Assembly: GCF_001949145.1 (NCBI RefSeq)
Contig: NW_019091372.1
Location: 677,305 to 708,928 of the forward strand
Source: Acanthaster planci
Lineage: Eukaryota; Echinodermata; Asteroidea; Valvatida; Acanthasteridae
Direction: 5' to 3'
Length of the DNA stretch: 31,624 bases
The position numbers were made by a program, and so were the translations under genes. Below the pieces are notes generated by a model that made no database searches, was not told the DNA's origin, and saw nothing but the letters and a program-made list of their open reading frames with translations. This document shows positions 20,961-31,566 of this stretch, in pieces. Every line of letters begins with the position of its first letter. Within the stretch, counting starts at the first letter, position 1.

Positions 20961-21469
20961 ATGAAGTTTGACTTTGAGCTTTGTTAATCGATGTATTCAC
21001 AAGGCCTACACCTCATTTCATTTCTTCCGAATTTCATTTACTGAGGTGCCTCGAATATCAGACAGTTATCTTATTAAATATAAATTATTACCAAACGATG
21101 AATTTACCCCAAAATATCTATTACACCACACACTTCACTGCGACACGCTGACGATCGTCCTACATGCCCTGAGCTTCTCTGGATCGCTGCTCCTCTATGT
21201 CCTCGAAAAGTTGCCTCTTTCATGCATTGAGCTATTTCATTGGTCAGATGGGATATATGTTAAAATATCAACCTATCAAAATTTTTGTATTTAATAAGAG
21301 CGTCTTTCATGTCTTTACGATATAAAAGAAACTTGTTATGATTCGCTCAATTTTTTCTAACTCGGTCATTCTGCCCAATCAGCTGACACGTTTCATAAAT
21401 AATTTTATATGCTAACTTAGTATGAACGCAAGAGGGCGGTATTTAATTTGCAACATTCACGCATATTTC

Positions 21470-21645
21470 GACGTCACGTCGGGTCGTGTGCGAACTGTTG
21501 AGCTGACTGTGGCCTGATAAAAACCCTATTCTTTGGAAATTTTCTCGCAGTGTATATAAAGCCTGCAGGTTGCTATCTCTCTGGTGACGCGCACTTCTAC
21601 ACCGGCTAGACCAAGCTTCAGCATTCGTCCTGAGCATTCTTTTGT
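21470..21645 (+). promoter_or_regulatory. Candidate RIC8 promoter and noncoding first exon
   Basis: A CRE-like GACGTCACGTC at 21470, a TATA box TATATAAA at 21553-21560, and about 25-30 bases further a pyrimidine-rich CTCTCTGG that could be the start site. A consensus donor GTGAGT follows at 21646. A matching acceptor after a pyrimidine tract (CCCTCTCAG, ending 24124) lies about 100 bases before the RIC8 ATG. This would make a noncoding first exon of about 60 nt. Inference; it could equally serve an unrelated transcript. Confidence 0.35.
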
Positions 21646-21918
21646 GTGAGTATTTCCGTGGTCCTTCATCATGTTCATCGTGTTGTTGGCCGAGGAGTAG
21701 GAGGCCTGCTCATTGTCACTCAATGTTGTCAGGTGACTGTCGATTTGCCTATGTATAGGGGTAGGCTTACCGGCCTATGTCACGTACTGTGTGACACAGG
21801 AAATATGTATGTGATTCTGAGGGAGAGACCACCATGTGTAGCCTGTCTGCCTGTAGCCTAGCCTACATTAAATTAATGCATGGAGGTCTGTGTGTTCAGC
21901 ACAATCTTTGAATGAAAG

Positions 21919-21941
21919 TGTGCAAAGTTTAACTTTGCACA
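21919..21941. repeat. 23-bp palindrome
   Basis: TGTGCAAAGTT, one central T, then AACTTTGCACA: perfect 11-bp arms with a single-base spacer. It resembles a dimeric binding site for a nuclear-receptor or HNF-type factor, but this is a guess from symmetry. It lies about 0.3 kb downstream of the TATA candidate. Confidence 0.8.
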
Positions 21942-22905
21942 ACTTCCACAAGTTTCCCTCAGCAATTTTTATTAGGTTGCACATATTTTAAATTTGCGCA
22001 GTTAACGTTGAGCACAGTCTTTGAACGTGCACAGCTTCTGTCATCTTTGTGCCTCGAAGTGCAATTCTAAGCATGCTAAAGTAAAAGGGAGTCATGATGG
22101 TTAACATTCGACAGGGCCCAGCTGGCAGCGCGGGGATTCCCATTCCCTTCGAAGTCTCCAGCTAAATGGCATCAGTCGAGCTGGGAAACTGTCGCTTGAG
22201 TAAAGACTAGGATTCCAGTACAAACTAGTCATTTTGCAGGTCGTTTCAAAATCCTTATTTTCCCTGATATTTATTTTGTCTGGGATCTTACTTTTTATTA
22301 CAGACATACATGTAATAATAGATGTATGGCTTTAAGAATTGTCTGAATTTACTGTCAACAGGGCAATTTAGTAGCTCTCACAAAGATTTTTTTATAGGGA
22401 AGCAAAGTCCAAATTAAATGCCGACAGGGGAATTTAATTGCTCTCGTGTGGCAATATTCTTCAAAATACTTGAAGGGCGAAATTTCTTGCGGCCGGCTGG
22501 CGTGTTGTGTGACGTACTGTGCCCCGGCACCATAAGTACATGTGTATGCCATGCTGTACATACAGTGCATGCAGCAGGCACGTCATGTGCGAAACAGACC
22601 CGACAAAATTGTGCAAAACATGCACTTGATGTCAGTCTCTTACACATGACTGTTGCCTGTGGTTCATGTATCCACACATGTTATCCCTGTGCGGAATTTT
22701 TTTTTTTTTTATCTGTCACGTCTGTGGTTGTGCAGAATTCAAAAATTGCACATGCAAATTGTAAATTTGCACACTTTCTAAGAAATCTTGTGCTCAACAT
22801 GTGCAAACTGCAATGCATGCCATTTCAACAGTGCAGTGGGCATGTACGCTGTCGGTACTCTGCAACCATGGCTAGTGGCTACTGATTTTTACAGTAGTAT
22901 ACCAG

Positions 22906-23077
22906 GCAAGATATGGGATGGAAGGGTACCCCCCCTGCCTGTCCAATTCCTATACACACTGTAGACTATTGTTACCTAACACATCCCCCCCTAGAAGTCT
23001 GTAAAGAATTCCTGAGATTCCGATCAAACAATGACCAACACAAAGGCGGCGGGGGTTCTCTCCGTCCCATATCTTGC
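22906..23077. mobile_element. MITE-like element, copy 2 (upstream of RIC8)
   Basis: 172 bp bounded by nearly perfect inverted ends: GCAAGATATGGGATGG on the left and CCGTCCCATATCTTGC on the right, one mismatch in 16. The interior matches 10118-10283 closely. It is non-coding, so it would be a non-autonomous DNA transposon mobilised in trans. Superfamily not assigned. Confidence 0.78.
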
Positions 23078-24229
23078 TTCAAATGCACAATAGACTGCAA
23101 TAGTCTATACTTTATGCATTCATCCGGGAGTTTTCGCAACCCAAGGCAAAAACACTGTTGACTTGTCATGATGTAGTGCTTTGTTTTTACTGCAAAAGCC
23201 ATGAGAATAGAGGTTGTAGATTTGTGTCCTAACAATTTCCAAAACACATGAGGCTTTTTTTTTCATTTTTCCTTATTCAGTGTTTTATTTCAACCTCCAA
23301 GTACAGACATCTTTCAAGTATAATACTGCCAAACTACAACCAAAAGCCTTACTAAGAGATGAACTACATGTAGGCCCTTCATCAGTTCGTGGATCATTTC
23401 AAATAGGGATCATCACTACAAAAAAGACCTGCTGTAAAACGTACACAAACGTGCACAAACGTGCAAGCCGATCCCACACACGGGGGTCATCCATATCCCC
23501 AGACTTGTGGGGTTTGACATCTGCCCGGCTCCCACATTCATGGGAACGGGGCGGATGTTGGACCCCTTAGTTCTGGGGGAAGGTCTGCCATAGGTTAGCT
23601 CAAGCAGACATCTGTATACGAAAGCCACCTAACCTGAGCTAACTATGGATGAAATGCATAAATAAGGGTTTTTATCCAGCTGCTAAAAGATTCTGAACCC
23701 TGACTTTTGTGACTTCGTGTCTCTTTCTTACAAATAATGAAAGGTTTGTAAATAATGATGGGGGCAGTGGAATTAGGACATGTGGGTGTTGGACGCAAAT
23801 CTACAAATTCTGTTCTCATGGTCACTGACCATTGACCATGCTGACCATCGCTGTTACTTGATTGAACATCAAACTTGTGGATGCCCCAAAATGATAGGCC
23901 TACACCGGACACGCCCTAGGCCTACTTTACTTTAGAGTTAAAATGACATTGACTGCCAAACATGGCCAAGTTAAGACTAATGCGTTTTAGCACTCGTCTT
24001 GCTGAATTTGTCCCAGACAAAGTTAATTAAAAGTTGCACAAAACTTGAAGGTTCACCGTGTTCACAACTATTAAGAAAGCTTGATTTGGTGAATTACATG
24101 TAGGTGAATTCCCAGCCCTCTCAGTTTGACTACGCCTTGTGTCACAAACTGCACTCCATCTCTCGTCGGCCAGTTGCCGTATTTGACGCAATTTTGCTCC
24201 AGTAGCTGCCCCCGTGAGAGCTCAGCGTC
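23078..24229. other. RIC8 upstream region, no coding exon recognised
   Basis: Contains an imperfect hairpin at 23497-23579 with arms CCCCAGA/TCTGGGG and GGGGTTTGACATC/GATGTTGGACCCC. Also has a cluster of TGACCAT motifs at 23820-23850 and the likely splice acceptor ending at 24124. No protein similarity seen. Confidence 0.45.
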
Positions 24230-27200
24230 ATGGAAGCTCTGGTGATCTCCATGATACCGGCATTTGAAGCCGGCAGCGAGGCGGACATCTGCAACAAGTT
24301 ACAGGAATTTAACAAAGAGGTACGGCCAACATCTCGGAGCAGAATCTCTGGAAAGAGTCTTTGTAATTCTTGGAGATACAAGTCTTTAAAGTTTGGAGAT
24401 TATGCTGTACAATCGGTCAAAATGTCTTTGACCCGTATCTCAAAAACTAGCAAGCAAAAATGTAGTTTCTCAAATGAGCCCCTAGACTTGTTTCATGCAT
24501 GCATATATCAATAACCACACTGACATGTACAACGTTTAATCTGCTAGGGGTCGGCTGAAATGTGTTGAATTGACAAGATGCGGCCCAAATGCAATGCTGC
24601 AGTTTGGTTGTGTGATGGTTTTTCCTCCAAATCACTCCATTTCTTGCACATGTTTTTTGTTTACCTCCCTCCATGAAACCTGGTTTCCTTTTATCTCGTC
24701 CGTCCTCAACTTCCTCAACATCTTGTCTTTCATTTTCAGAATGCGCAGACATTTTTCTTCCCAGAGCTGGGATCTGAAACTAAAAAGGTGGGTTTGCTTT
24801 CCCTGCAGAATTCAGATCAACTTTTGCTCTCTCTGTCTGCTCCTTGTTTCCCTCAGCTCGGCTAGAAGCTGTGGCAAGATTTACGTCATTTAGGTCTAGT
24901 GTATCAATGTGAGTGTTCACAGTGACGCAAATAGTACTTTCACTTACGTCAGTCCTTTGGATGGAATTGTTTTAGTTGTAGTCATAATTCTACCAAAAGT
25001 CCAATCTAATTGTGCCAGACTTTCACTTTTACTTCGGCATTTGAGTTAAATTGAGTGAAGCTGTCGAAAACCGAAATCCAAACCTGGATTGCAAAATAAA
25101 TATTGGATATCCAATATTGGATATTTCTAGCAAGTTAAAATCTGGGCCATGAATCCCCTGGGGTGCTGGAAATTTACTTTTAATTAAATGGCATATGAGA
25201 TGCGAAATTTGGGGAAAAACCAAGTTTCCAAAAAAATCTTTTTACCGTTGATGAGGGATTACTTTCATCACTGTACACCCACACGATCACTTCTTTTTAT
25301 AACGTCAGACACCCAAAGACCAGAACAACACCTCCAAAACAAGACCATGCCAAATGCCCATTCCATTTCAGAAATTTATCGGTGACATTTTGCGGTCGCT
25401 GGAGGCAGGGTACAACACGGAGTGCTATTGCCTGTGTCTGGAAGCCCTGCGAATCCTGAGCAGGGAGGCTCATCACCTCTACCAGTTGGCTCAGAAGGAG
25501 GGCATCCTCTTGCTGATGAGACTGGCTGGCCTGGAGGAGAACCCTGTGAAATACAGCGACCAAGGTGTGGTCATAAGTGCTTGTTTTCCGGCCTGTAGAA
25601 ATAATTTCTTTTCCCTAGTCCACTAGAGTATTCCAACTAAAGCCTGCATAAAATGAAACGTGTCCCAATGTCATAAAGGATAATTAGTTGGTCATAAAGA
25701 ATGATCGTCCCCAGCCGTCACGTGCCGTACGCCACATGCTCACACCGAGGACATTGAACCTTTCCTAGCATCAAGGTTCTGGGTCTGAATCACCCGACAC
25801 AGTATTACAATTACCAGTCCTGCACATCCCTCGGACAAACTTGTGTGCCAAAATGAGAGAAGCATGCAAGCGACGATCAAAGCATATTATCGTAATCACT
25901 ATTTTGTGTCTCTTGTGTTTGCACCGTTCCCGTGTCAGTTATTACTGAGGCCGAGAAATGCCTGTGCAATCTTACCTACAACAGCAGCCAAGTACAACGT
26001 ATGTGCCAGTAAGTTTCCTGCTCGCTGTTCCCTGATAAATAGAATAGTCACTGTCTGGTACACTCGGCGTTTCGTTCTTGTTGGTGGGGTCATTCCATGA
26101 GGTCGGGGCACAATTTGTGACGGTGTCCTTAGTTACGTGGGTTCCGTAAAACTGAACAGCTACATGTATTTCCCTGCATGTGGATTCCAAATTGTACATC
26201 TTGCAAAGCTGAATACAGAGGGGTGTGTTATTTTTACAGAGTAAATGACCTACTCTACAGGTCATGACAGGTGGTAAAAGTTACCCATCTAACAAGGACA
26301 CCTGTCACAAATTGTGCCCCAACCTAATGGAATGACCCGGTAGCATATAGAACTATTGAATTCTACATTAAACCACCCATTCTTATCGTCCAAAGTCCGA
26401 CGAGCCAGACTTCACCATGCATTCATGTATAGACAGTCGACTCTCCTTAAAACAATGCTCTAGGGACCAGAGAAAACACATTGTTTAAACCAGGACTTTG
26501 TTATAAGAGGAATGGAAAAAAACAAAGAAAGACGTAAGAATTCAAGAAATTGGGATTCTCAAAATATTGTCATTATAATCGTATTTTGTTATGAGAGTCA
26601 ACTGTATATATCTAATGATACCATTCTAGTTTCGGGTATAAATGACTGTTTGAATTCAACATTGATCTTTGAGTGTCATATTGCTTAACGCCATTGAGTC
26701 CTGACATCATACATGCATGTCTTTCTGTTGTTGAAGTTCATGAGGTACAACCTCCCTGGTCTGCCTGTTCACTTTTTCAATACTGGGTACTTTGCATTTT
26801 GTTTAACAAACTGGTCTTTGGAGTCTGTGGTACAGCACTACAGATTTTGTACATTGGTTTTTCTTTGCCATATTTCTCCTATTTAGAGAGAACGATTGCG
26901 TCAAATACCTCATGAACAGGGTTAGATCCTACCCCAGCAGCAAACCGCAGATATCAAGTGACATAAAGGTAAGAGAGACTTCTTTTACTCCGTCTCTCTC
27001 CTTGTTACCCTCAAACACAGACTTGCTAGGAAATTCTACATCCAATTGACCTGCTTAAAAAGCCAGAATGATGCTTACTCTAATGACAAACCCACTTTCC
27101 GTGCTCCCTGTTTGTACTCGTTCATTGATTACTTTTTTGGTTGATTTGTTTACTGTAGTTCTTTGACATGAGGTTACTGTTCCTGATGACAGCACTGTGC

Positions 27201-30200
27201 CCTCAAACAAGGTGAGAACAAACCAAAAATGCCAATGTGAATTGAAAATGGGTAGGTTTTGCGTTGACCTGAACAATTTGTTTTTTCCAAAAGTAAAGAA
27301 TAAAATTCAGATGACCTCACAGCCTAAGGCCTGACCTTTTTGCGCCAATATAGTTGCACGGGCCTCAATCTAACTTGAATTTTGACAAATAAATTTTACA
27401 GATTATCTGAACTGTCCACAAGGATTGAACCATTTATGTGTGTTTTATTTCTTTTTTAATGTTTTCAGAGCACTTGTGAGAAAGGACTACAATGGAATCG
27501 AGCTGCTGATCCAAGTCCTTGAATCCGATGTGTTGGGATTCCCTCCGGCAATGCCGAACCCTGACACAACAGCAGTGCAAGAGACTGAGCCACAACCCCC
27601 AACGGAGAGCACCTCTGTTGCATCAGGCTCGCCTTCACTAGAGGGTGAAGGGACAGAGACGAATGTAGGGACAGCAGCGGTCATAGACACAGTGACTGAC
27701 ACAATGTCAGAATTGGCCAAAGGAACAGTGGCAGATGCCGCGGCGGATGCTCCGACAAACACAGTGACAGACAAGGTGACAGCAGCCACCAGGGACCCAC
27801 TGGTGGTAGAGTCGGTGAAGTTGACCACGGAACAGGCTGATTTGGCCTGCGAAGTCTTCAAAGCGTTGTTCAACACCGTCATACACACAAAGTCAAAGGA
27901 GCTAGAGACGGTAAGATATTTAACCCGGTGCTTCTACCCGTCTGCCTCAAGCAGAAGTGCCCCCTCATCAGTTGGAAAAGAGCCATGTCGGTTGGGAGTG
28001 TTCAGTTTGTTGCTAGCGATGCATCAGTAACACATGCATTTCATAGTTTGTTAGTGAACCAGCGAAGTGCATTTCTGACCAAAGGAGCCTCCATCGCCAG
28101 GAAAATTGCACCCTCTCTTGGTCCAACTCAAGGGTTTATAGTGGAGTCTGTCGTATGCAACTTATCTTCCACCTCTGTAACATTCAAGATGTATGGTGTA
28201 GATTCAACCATCCATAGCCATCAGCGTTGTCCAGAAATGAGAAGTTCTTTGTAATTTTGTCGTGAAGTTCAAATTATTTATATCTCTTTTGTGAAATGTA
28301 GGAGTTGGAGCCAGGTGTCTTAAGACGTTTAGGGAGAGCCTGTCGATGTGTCCTGCTGAGCGAGTCGGTAACACCTGCTAAGATGGAAGAGTGCCATAGG
28401 TAAGTGTGCCACGTGCACGGGGAGTCAATATCCTCGGCAAATCCTTGCTGGGAACCGGGCAAAAACAGTGCACGTGGAATGGCATTTTGGTTGTTGACCT
28501 TGTTTGTGTCCTTATGAGCTTGTGCTCCAAGAAATATCACCCCAGGGTGTGAAGGGATTCCATTTGATGGAGTTCTTATCTCTAAGAATCTCTTTGAATC
28601 AATGTAGATCCAGCTTAGAAGAGAGAATTTGACTTAAAATCAACTCATCAGCCAAAGCCTGCATAAAGTCGTGCCCTGTGTCTGGTTAGTGTATAGGTCT
28701 TCGATGTTTAGCCAGTTGAGTTTTTGCTGGCTCTTTTGCTTGAAGATTTTGGGGATGCTATTGAGAGTTTTAAAGTTTGCATTTTAACTTGCAGCCAGAC
28801 CATTAACTTGATGACCTGCGCCCTGCCATTGGCATGCATACAAGAGCTGACCCCGGAACCTCGTGGGGGAGCGACCGGGGGGGACTTGCTGTTTGAAGGC
28901 CGCAGCACGGATGCCATCGTCAGCATCCTCAAGTTTCTGGAGATGAGAGTAGATAGGGTAAGATTGGGCTTTGGATGAAATATAAGTCCTGTCAAAAAGG
29001 TTTCCCAAAATCCTGGGCAGTGGACTCAGGGCCTAGTGGCATAGAACCTCTAACTGGAAAGTAATTTTTTTGTAAAGTTTTGTGCTTAGCAAGATTCAAC
29101 TGGGAACCAGTCATAAGGGCTTTACGTTGTGTGACATTTTGGTTGGTATCCTGTTTTGGTTAAGCAAGTATTATCTATGCTTTTAGAGATTTCTGTGCGT
29201 GTAGCAGATCTTTGAAAATTGGTCTTAGGCTGTTCCAAATCACTTGGCTGTGGCTTAATTTATACACATCCCTATGAGAACTGGCTGTGGCTTAAATTAA
29301 CACATCCCTATGAGAACTGGCTATGGCTACTACCATAGACTCCTGTGTAATTTCAAGCCACTGTTAAGTAATTTAGACACTGGCTATGACTACAAGAAGT
29401 GAACTTGTTGGGGGCAGTAGACAGTGAGTCTTGGTTCTTTAGTTCTAGAACAAGTGGTTGTAGCGTCTTGGAAAGTGGAGTCCAGGTTCTATGAGTGGTG
29501 CTCCAGAGTATCAAGTTCTGGGTTCAAGGATGTTGAGAAGGTGCCATTTGGTAGCAGGTGCTAAGGTATAGATGGATTTCACATTAGCGCTGTCTGCGCA
29601 TATCCGCATCGAAACCGAGGCTCTCTGTGTTAAACTTTATCGCGCACGCCCTCGGAGTCCACACAGTACATGGAGTATCCCGCTCGTAAGTGTGACACCA
29701 CTTCAGCTTCAACCACGCCCACTGCACAAGATAAACGACCGTCGCAGGTAGTTCGCGGTAAATTGCCGTCATTTTTTCTTTTGACTTCACATCTCGAGTC
29801 CTCCTGAAAGACTCTTCCACAAAAGTTTGCAGCCTGAAAAGTCTGAATTTAACATACCTTTATGTATTTTGTGTCTTGACTCCTTACTTTGAATCGTCGT
29901 ATCGTATTAAGAATTGAAGCTGACACATACAGCCTCGTTTTCAAACGCGGAAGTGCGCAGATCGACGCTAAAAGCATCGTATTGGGATCCCTCTATTGGC
30001 TCTTGGTTTAACGGCAGACAGCTCATAGAACATTAACGTCTCGGTTCCTGAGGAGGTATCATTAATAACCTATTGAGTCTCTGTCTTTAAAAGTAAACCA
30101 TTATTATAGTCAGTGCACATTGAAATTTGACGTCATGCTCCACTTGTTTTTTTTTTCCGTTAAAAGGCCGCAGCTGCCAAGAAGCTCCATGTTGTGGAGC

Positions 30201-31260
30201 AGCTGAATCCAGTGCTTAGCGCCCTCTGTGTTCTGAGCAGGACCAACCGACATATACGCAGATACCTGAAGAAAACGGTTGGTAATCGCACTTTCTTCTT
30301 CCAAGTTTTGCGTTCAGCATCTGTGCCTGAAGTTTGCAATTTCTTCCCTATTGCCAAGAAATGGACTTGAATCTTAAATGTAAACTCTTTCCTTTCATTC
30401 TTAACTGTGAGGGGTCTGATTCCGCTCATTACACACCAAATCAGTTACCCCTGCTGTTCTGATAGCAATTGGACTCGAACCAGTCACCACTAGATTTCTG
30501 GTCACAGTTCTGCACCACAGAACCACACTCCTTGCATATCCTGTGTGATAGGTTCTACATCAGTCAGTGTCGATCAAATATACCATCCATTGGCCTAATT
30601 AAGAATATCCAATTCCAACAATTAACACGCTTTATCCACCTGTACAGCCAGGTTTGTACCAAATAATCTGAAATTGGGTGGACTTGGACCAGTGACCATT
30701 CATCTGCTTGCCACAGTGTGACACCCCAGTACTGCTGTTCTTGCATTGCCCGCATTACAGGTTCTGCCTCCTCTTAACAAGGAGCAAGCGTGCAACCTGC
30801 CTGAGGAAGGCGGAAGCCTGCGCAATAAGCTGGTCCGACTCATGACCAACCACTCCACCGATATCAAGGAAGTGGTGGCCGACTTCCTCTTTATCCTCTG
30901 CAAAGAATCAGGTGAGTTGAGATGACTGTCGACGTTTCCTAATTGCCTGTATGTATGCAGCTGTGCCAAAATACAATATCACAGAGAATGTTCTCCTATC
31001 CAAAAAGTCTTGAAGTATCTTCTGTCATTCTCCTGGTCGACAGATCACACCTTTTCCAAACCGTGCTCTCGTTCTTGTATAAAAAAAAAAGAAACCATCT
31101 TTCTCATTGCAGTTACTCGTCTGATCAAATACACTGGCTATGGCAATGCAGCAGGGATGCTAGCGAGGCGTGGTCTCCTAGCAGGTGGCCATGGCAATAG
31201 AGACTACAGCTCAGATGACGAAGACAGCGACACAGAAGAGTACAAGGACATCAGGGATGA
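24230..31260 (+). CDS. RIC8A: RIC8 (synembryn) G-alpha chaperone and exchange factor, exons 1-12 (3' partial)
   Basis: Exons 24230-24319, 24740-24787, 25372-25564, 25939-26008, 26887-26968, 27159-27211, 27469-27910, 28302-28399, 28795-28957, 30167-30277, 30761-30911 and 31113-31260 join in frame to 549 codons plus two bases. The last donor, GTGAGT at 31261, shows that it continues past the window. Recognised family segments: [68 protein letters not shown] then DFLFILC, and [23 protein letters not shown]8 proteins are armadillo-like cytosolic chaperones that fold nascent G-alpha and act as exchange factors. An acidic [14 protein letters not shown] (about residues 533-546) matches the CK2-phosphorylated activating segment of vertebrate Ric-8A. 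The A/B paralogue split is vertebrate, so the symbol means the family. Exon 10 uses a weak GTTGGT donor. Confidence 0.93.
25099..25118. repeat. 20-bp perfect palindrome (RIC8 intron 2)
   Basis: AATATTGGATATCCAATATT equals its own reverse complement, and GGATAT continues after it. Contains CCAAT boxes on both strands. Could be chance in AT-rich DNA. Confidence 0.8.
26087..26338. mobile_element. MITE with long terminal inverted repeats (RIC8 intron 4)
   Basis: 252 bp with inverted ends of about 47 bp. The left begins GGGTCATTCCATGAGG and contains GGGGCACAATTTGTGAC, then GGTGTCCTTAG. The right is its near-complement: GTCACAAATTGTGCCCC, then GGAATGACCC. There are only a few differences between arms. 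The interior is non-coding. A non-autonomous DNA transposon; superfamily not assigned because the target duplication is unclear. Confidence 0.85.
26433..26605. mobile_element. Second short MITE-like element (RIC8 intron 4)
   Basis: About 173 bp bounded by ACAGTCGACTCTC on the left and GAGAGTCAACTGT on the right, which are inverted repeats with one mismatch. TA-rich flanks lie on both sides, as for Tc1/mariner-type insertions. Inside there are GGGACCAGAGAAAACA and ACTTTGTTATAAGAGG. No coding capacity. Confidence 0.6.
27469..27910 (+). other. RIC8A: RIC8 exon 7 with expanded low-complexity loop
   Basis: The exon starts and ends with conserved helices ([17 protein letters not shown] and [14 protein letters not shown]). 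Between them lie about 100 residues rich in Thr, Val, Ala, Asp, Glu and Pro (about residues 199-296), with repeating VTD, TVAD and DTMS patterns, where the vertebrate protein has a loop of about 20 residues. The whole insert is open and lies within one exon, so it is not an unspliced intron by obvious signs. It is likely a disordered surface loop. Confidence 0.8.
29243..29330. repeat. 36-38-bp tandem repeat, 2.4 copies (RIC8 intron 9)
   Basis: Unit CTGGCTGTGGCTTAAATTAA followed by CACATCCCTATGAGAA, at 29243 (slightly longer), 29281 and, partial, 29317. Non-coding. Confidence 0.78.
29578..30060. other. CpG-rich patch in RIC8 intron 9, unassigned
   Basis: This roughly 480-bp part of the 1.2-kb intron 9 is clearly richer in CG dinucleotides than the rest of the intron (CGCGCACGCCC, GACCGTCGC, CGCGGAAGTGCG). 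It contains a 78-codon minus-strand open frame at 29584-29820 with no similarity known to me. It may be an inserted element, an internal promoter or an exon of an antisense transcript. Confidence 0.4.
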
Positions 31261-31566
31261 GTGAGTGTATCCCCCAAAATTATTAAAAGTAACTTCTCTT
31301 TTTCAATGCAATGGTTTTTAGTAAAAGGAGCACAGCCCCAAGATCATGTGCTAAATGTGAGGACATTGTTGACCTTTGACATAGGAGTCATCTCATGTAA
31401 ATATGCACGTTTCCGCAAACTACACATAATTTTTTGGTTCCAAATTTGTGAGGACCACACACCTGTTATTACAAGGACGCTCAGCATTGTGGGATACATG
31501 AAAGTGCTCACAATGTAGTCCATGATTTCTGAATGCCAGATATCATCTCCTCAATACATGGCGTCC

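Larger units (their letters stand above)
20961..22905. other. Intergenic region between divergent FNBP4 and RIC8
   Basis: No coding exon recognised. It holds a CRE-like and TATA motif pair near 21470-21560, a palindrome at 21919-21941, and many GTGCA/TGCAC motifs between 21890 and 22830. Open frames such as the one at 22418-22885 have no recognisable similarity and no splice support. Confidence 0.45.

Noticed and set aside
21541-21660. Spliceosomal or other small RNA gene after the TATA motif
   Set aside because: I compared it mentally with U1-U6, U11, U12 and U6atac features (Sm site, conserved 5' ends) and found no match on either strand.
22418-22885. 155-residue frame upstream of RIC8
   Set aside because: Cys/His-rich but with no recognisable domain and no neighbouring exons; it overlaps a GTGCA-rich noncoding region. 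Chance open frame is the simpler reading.
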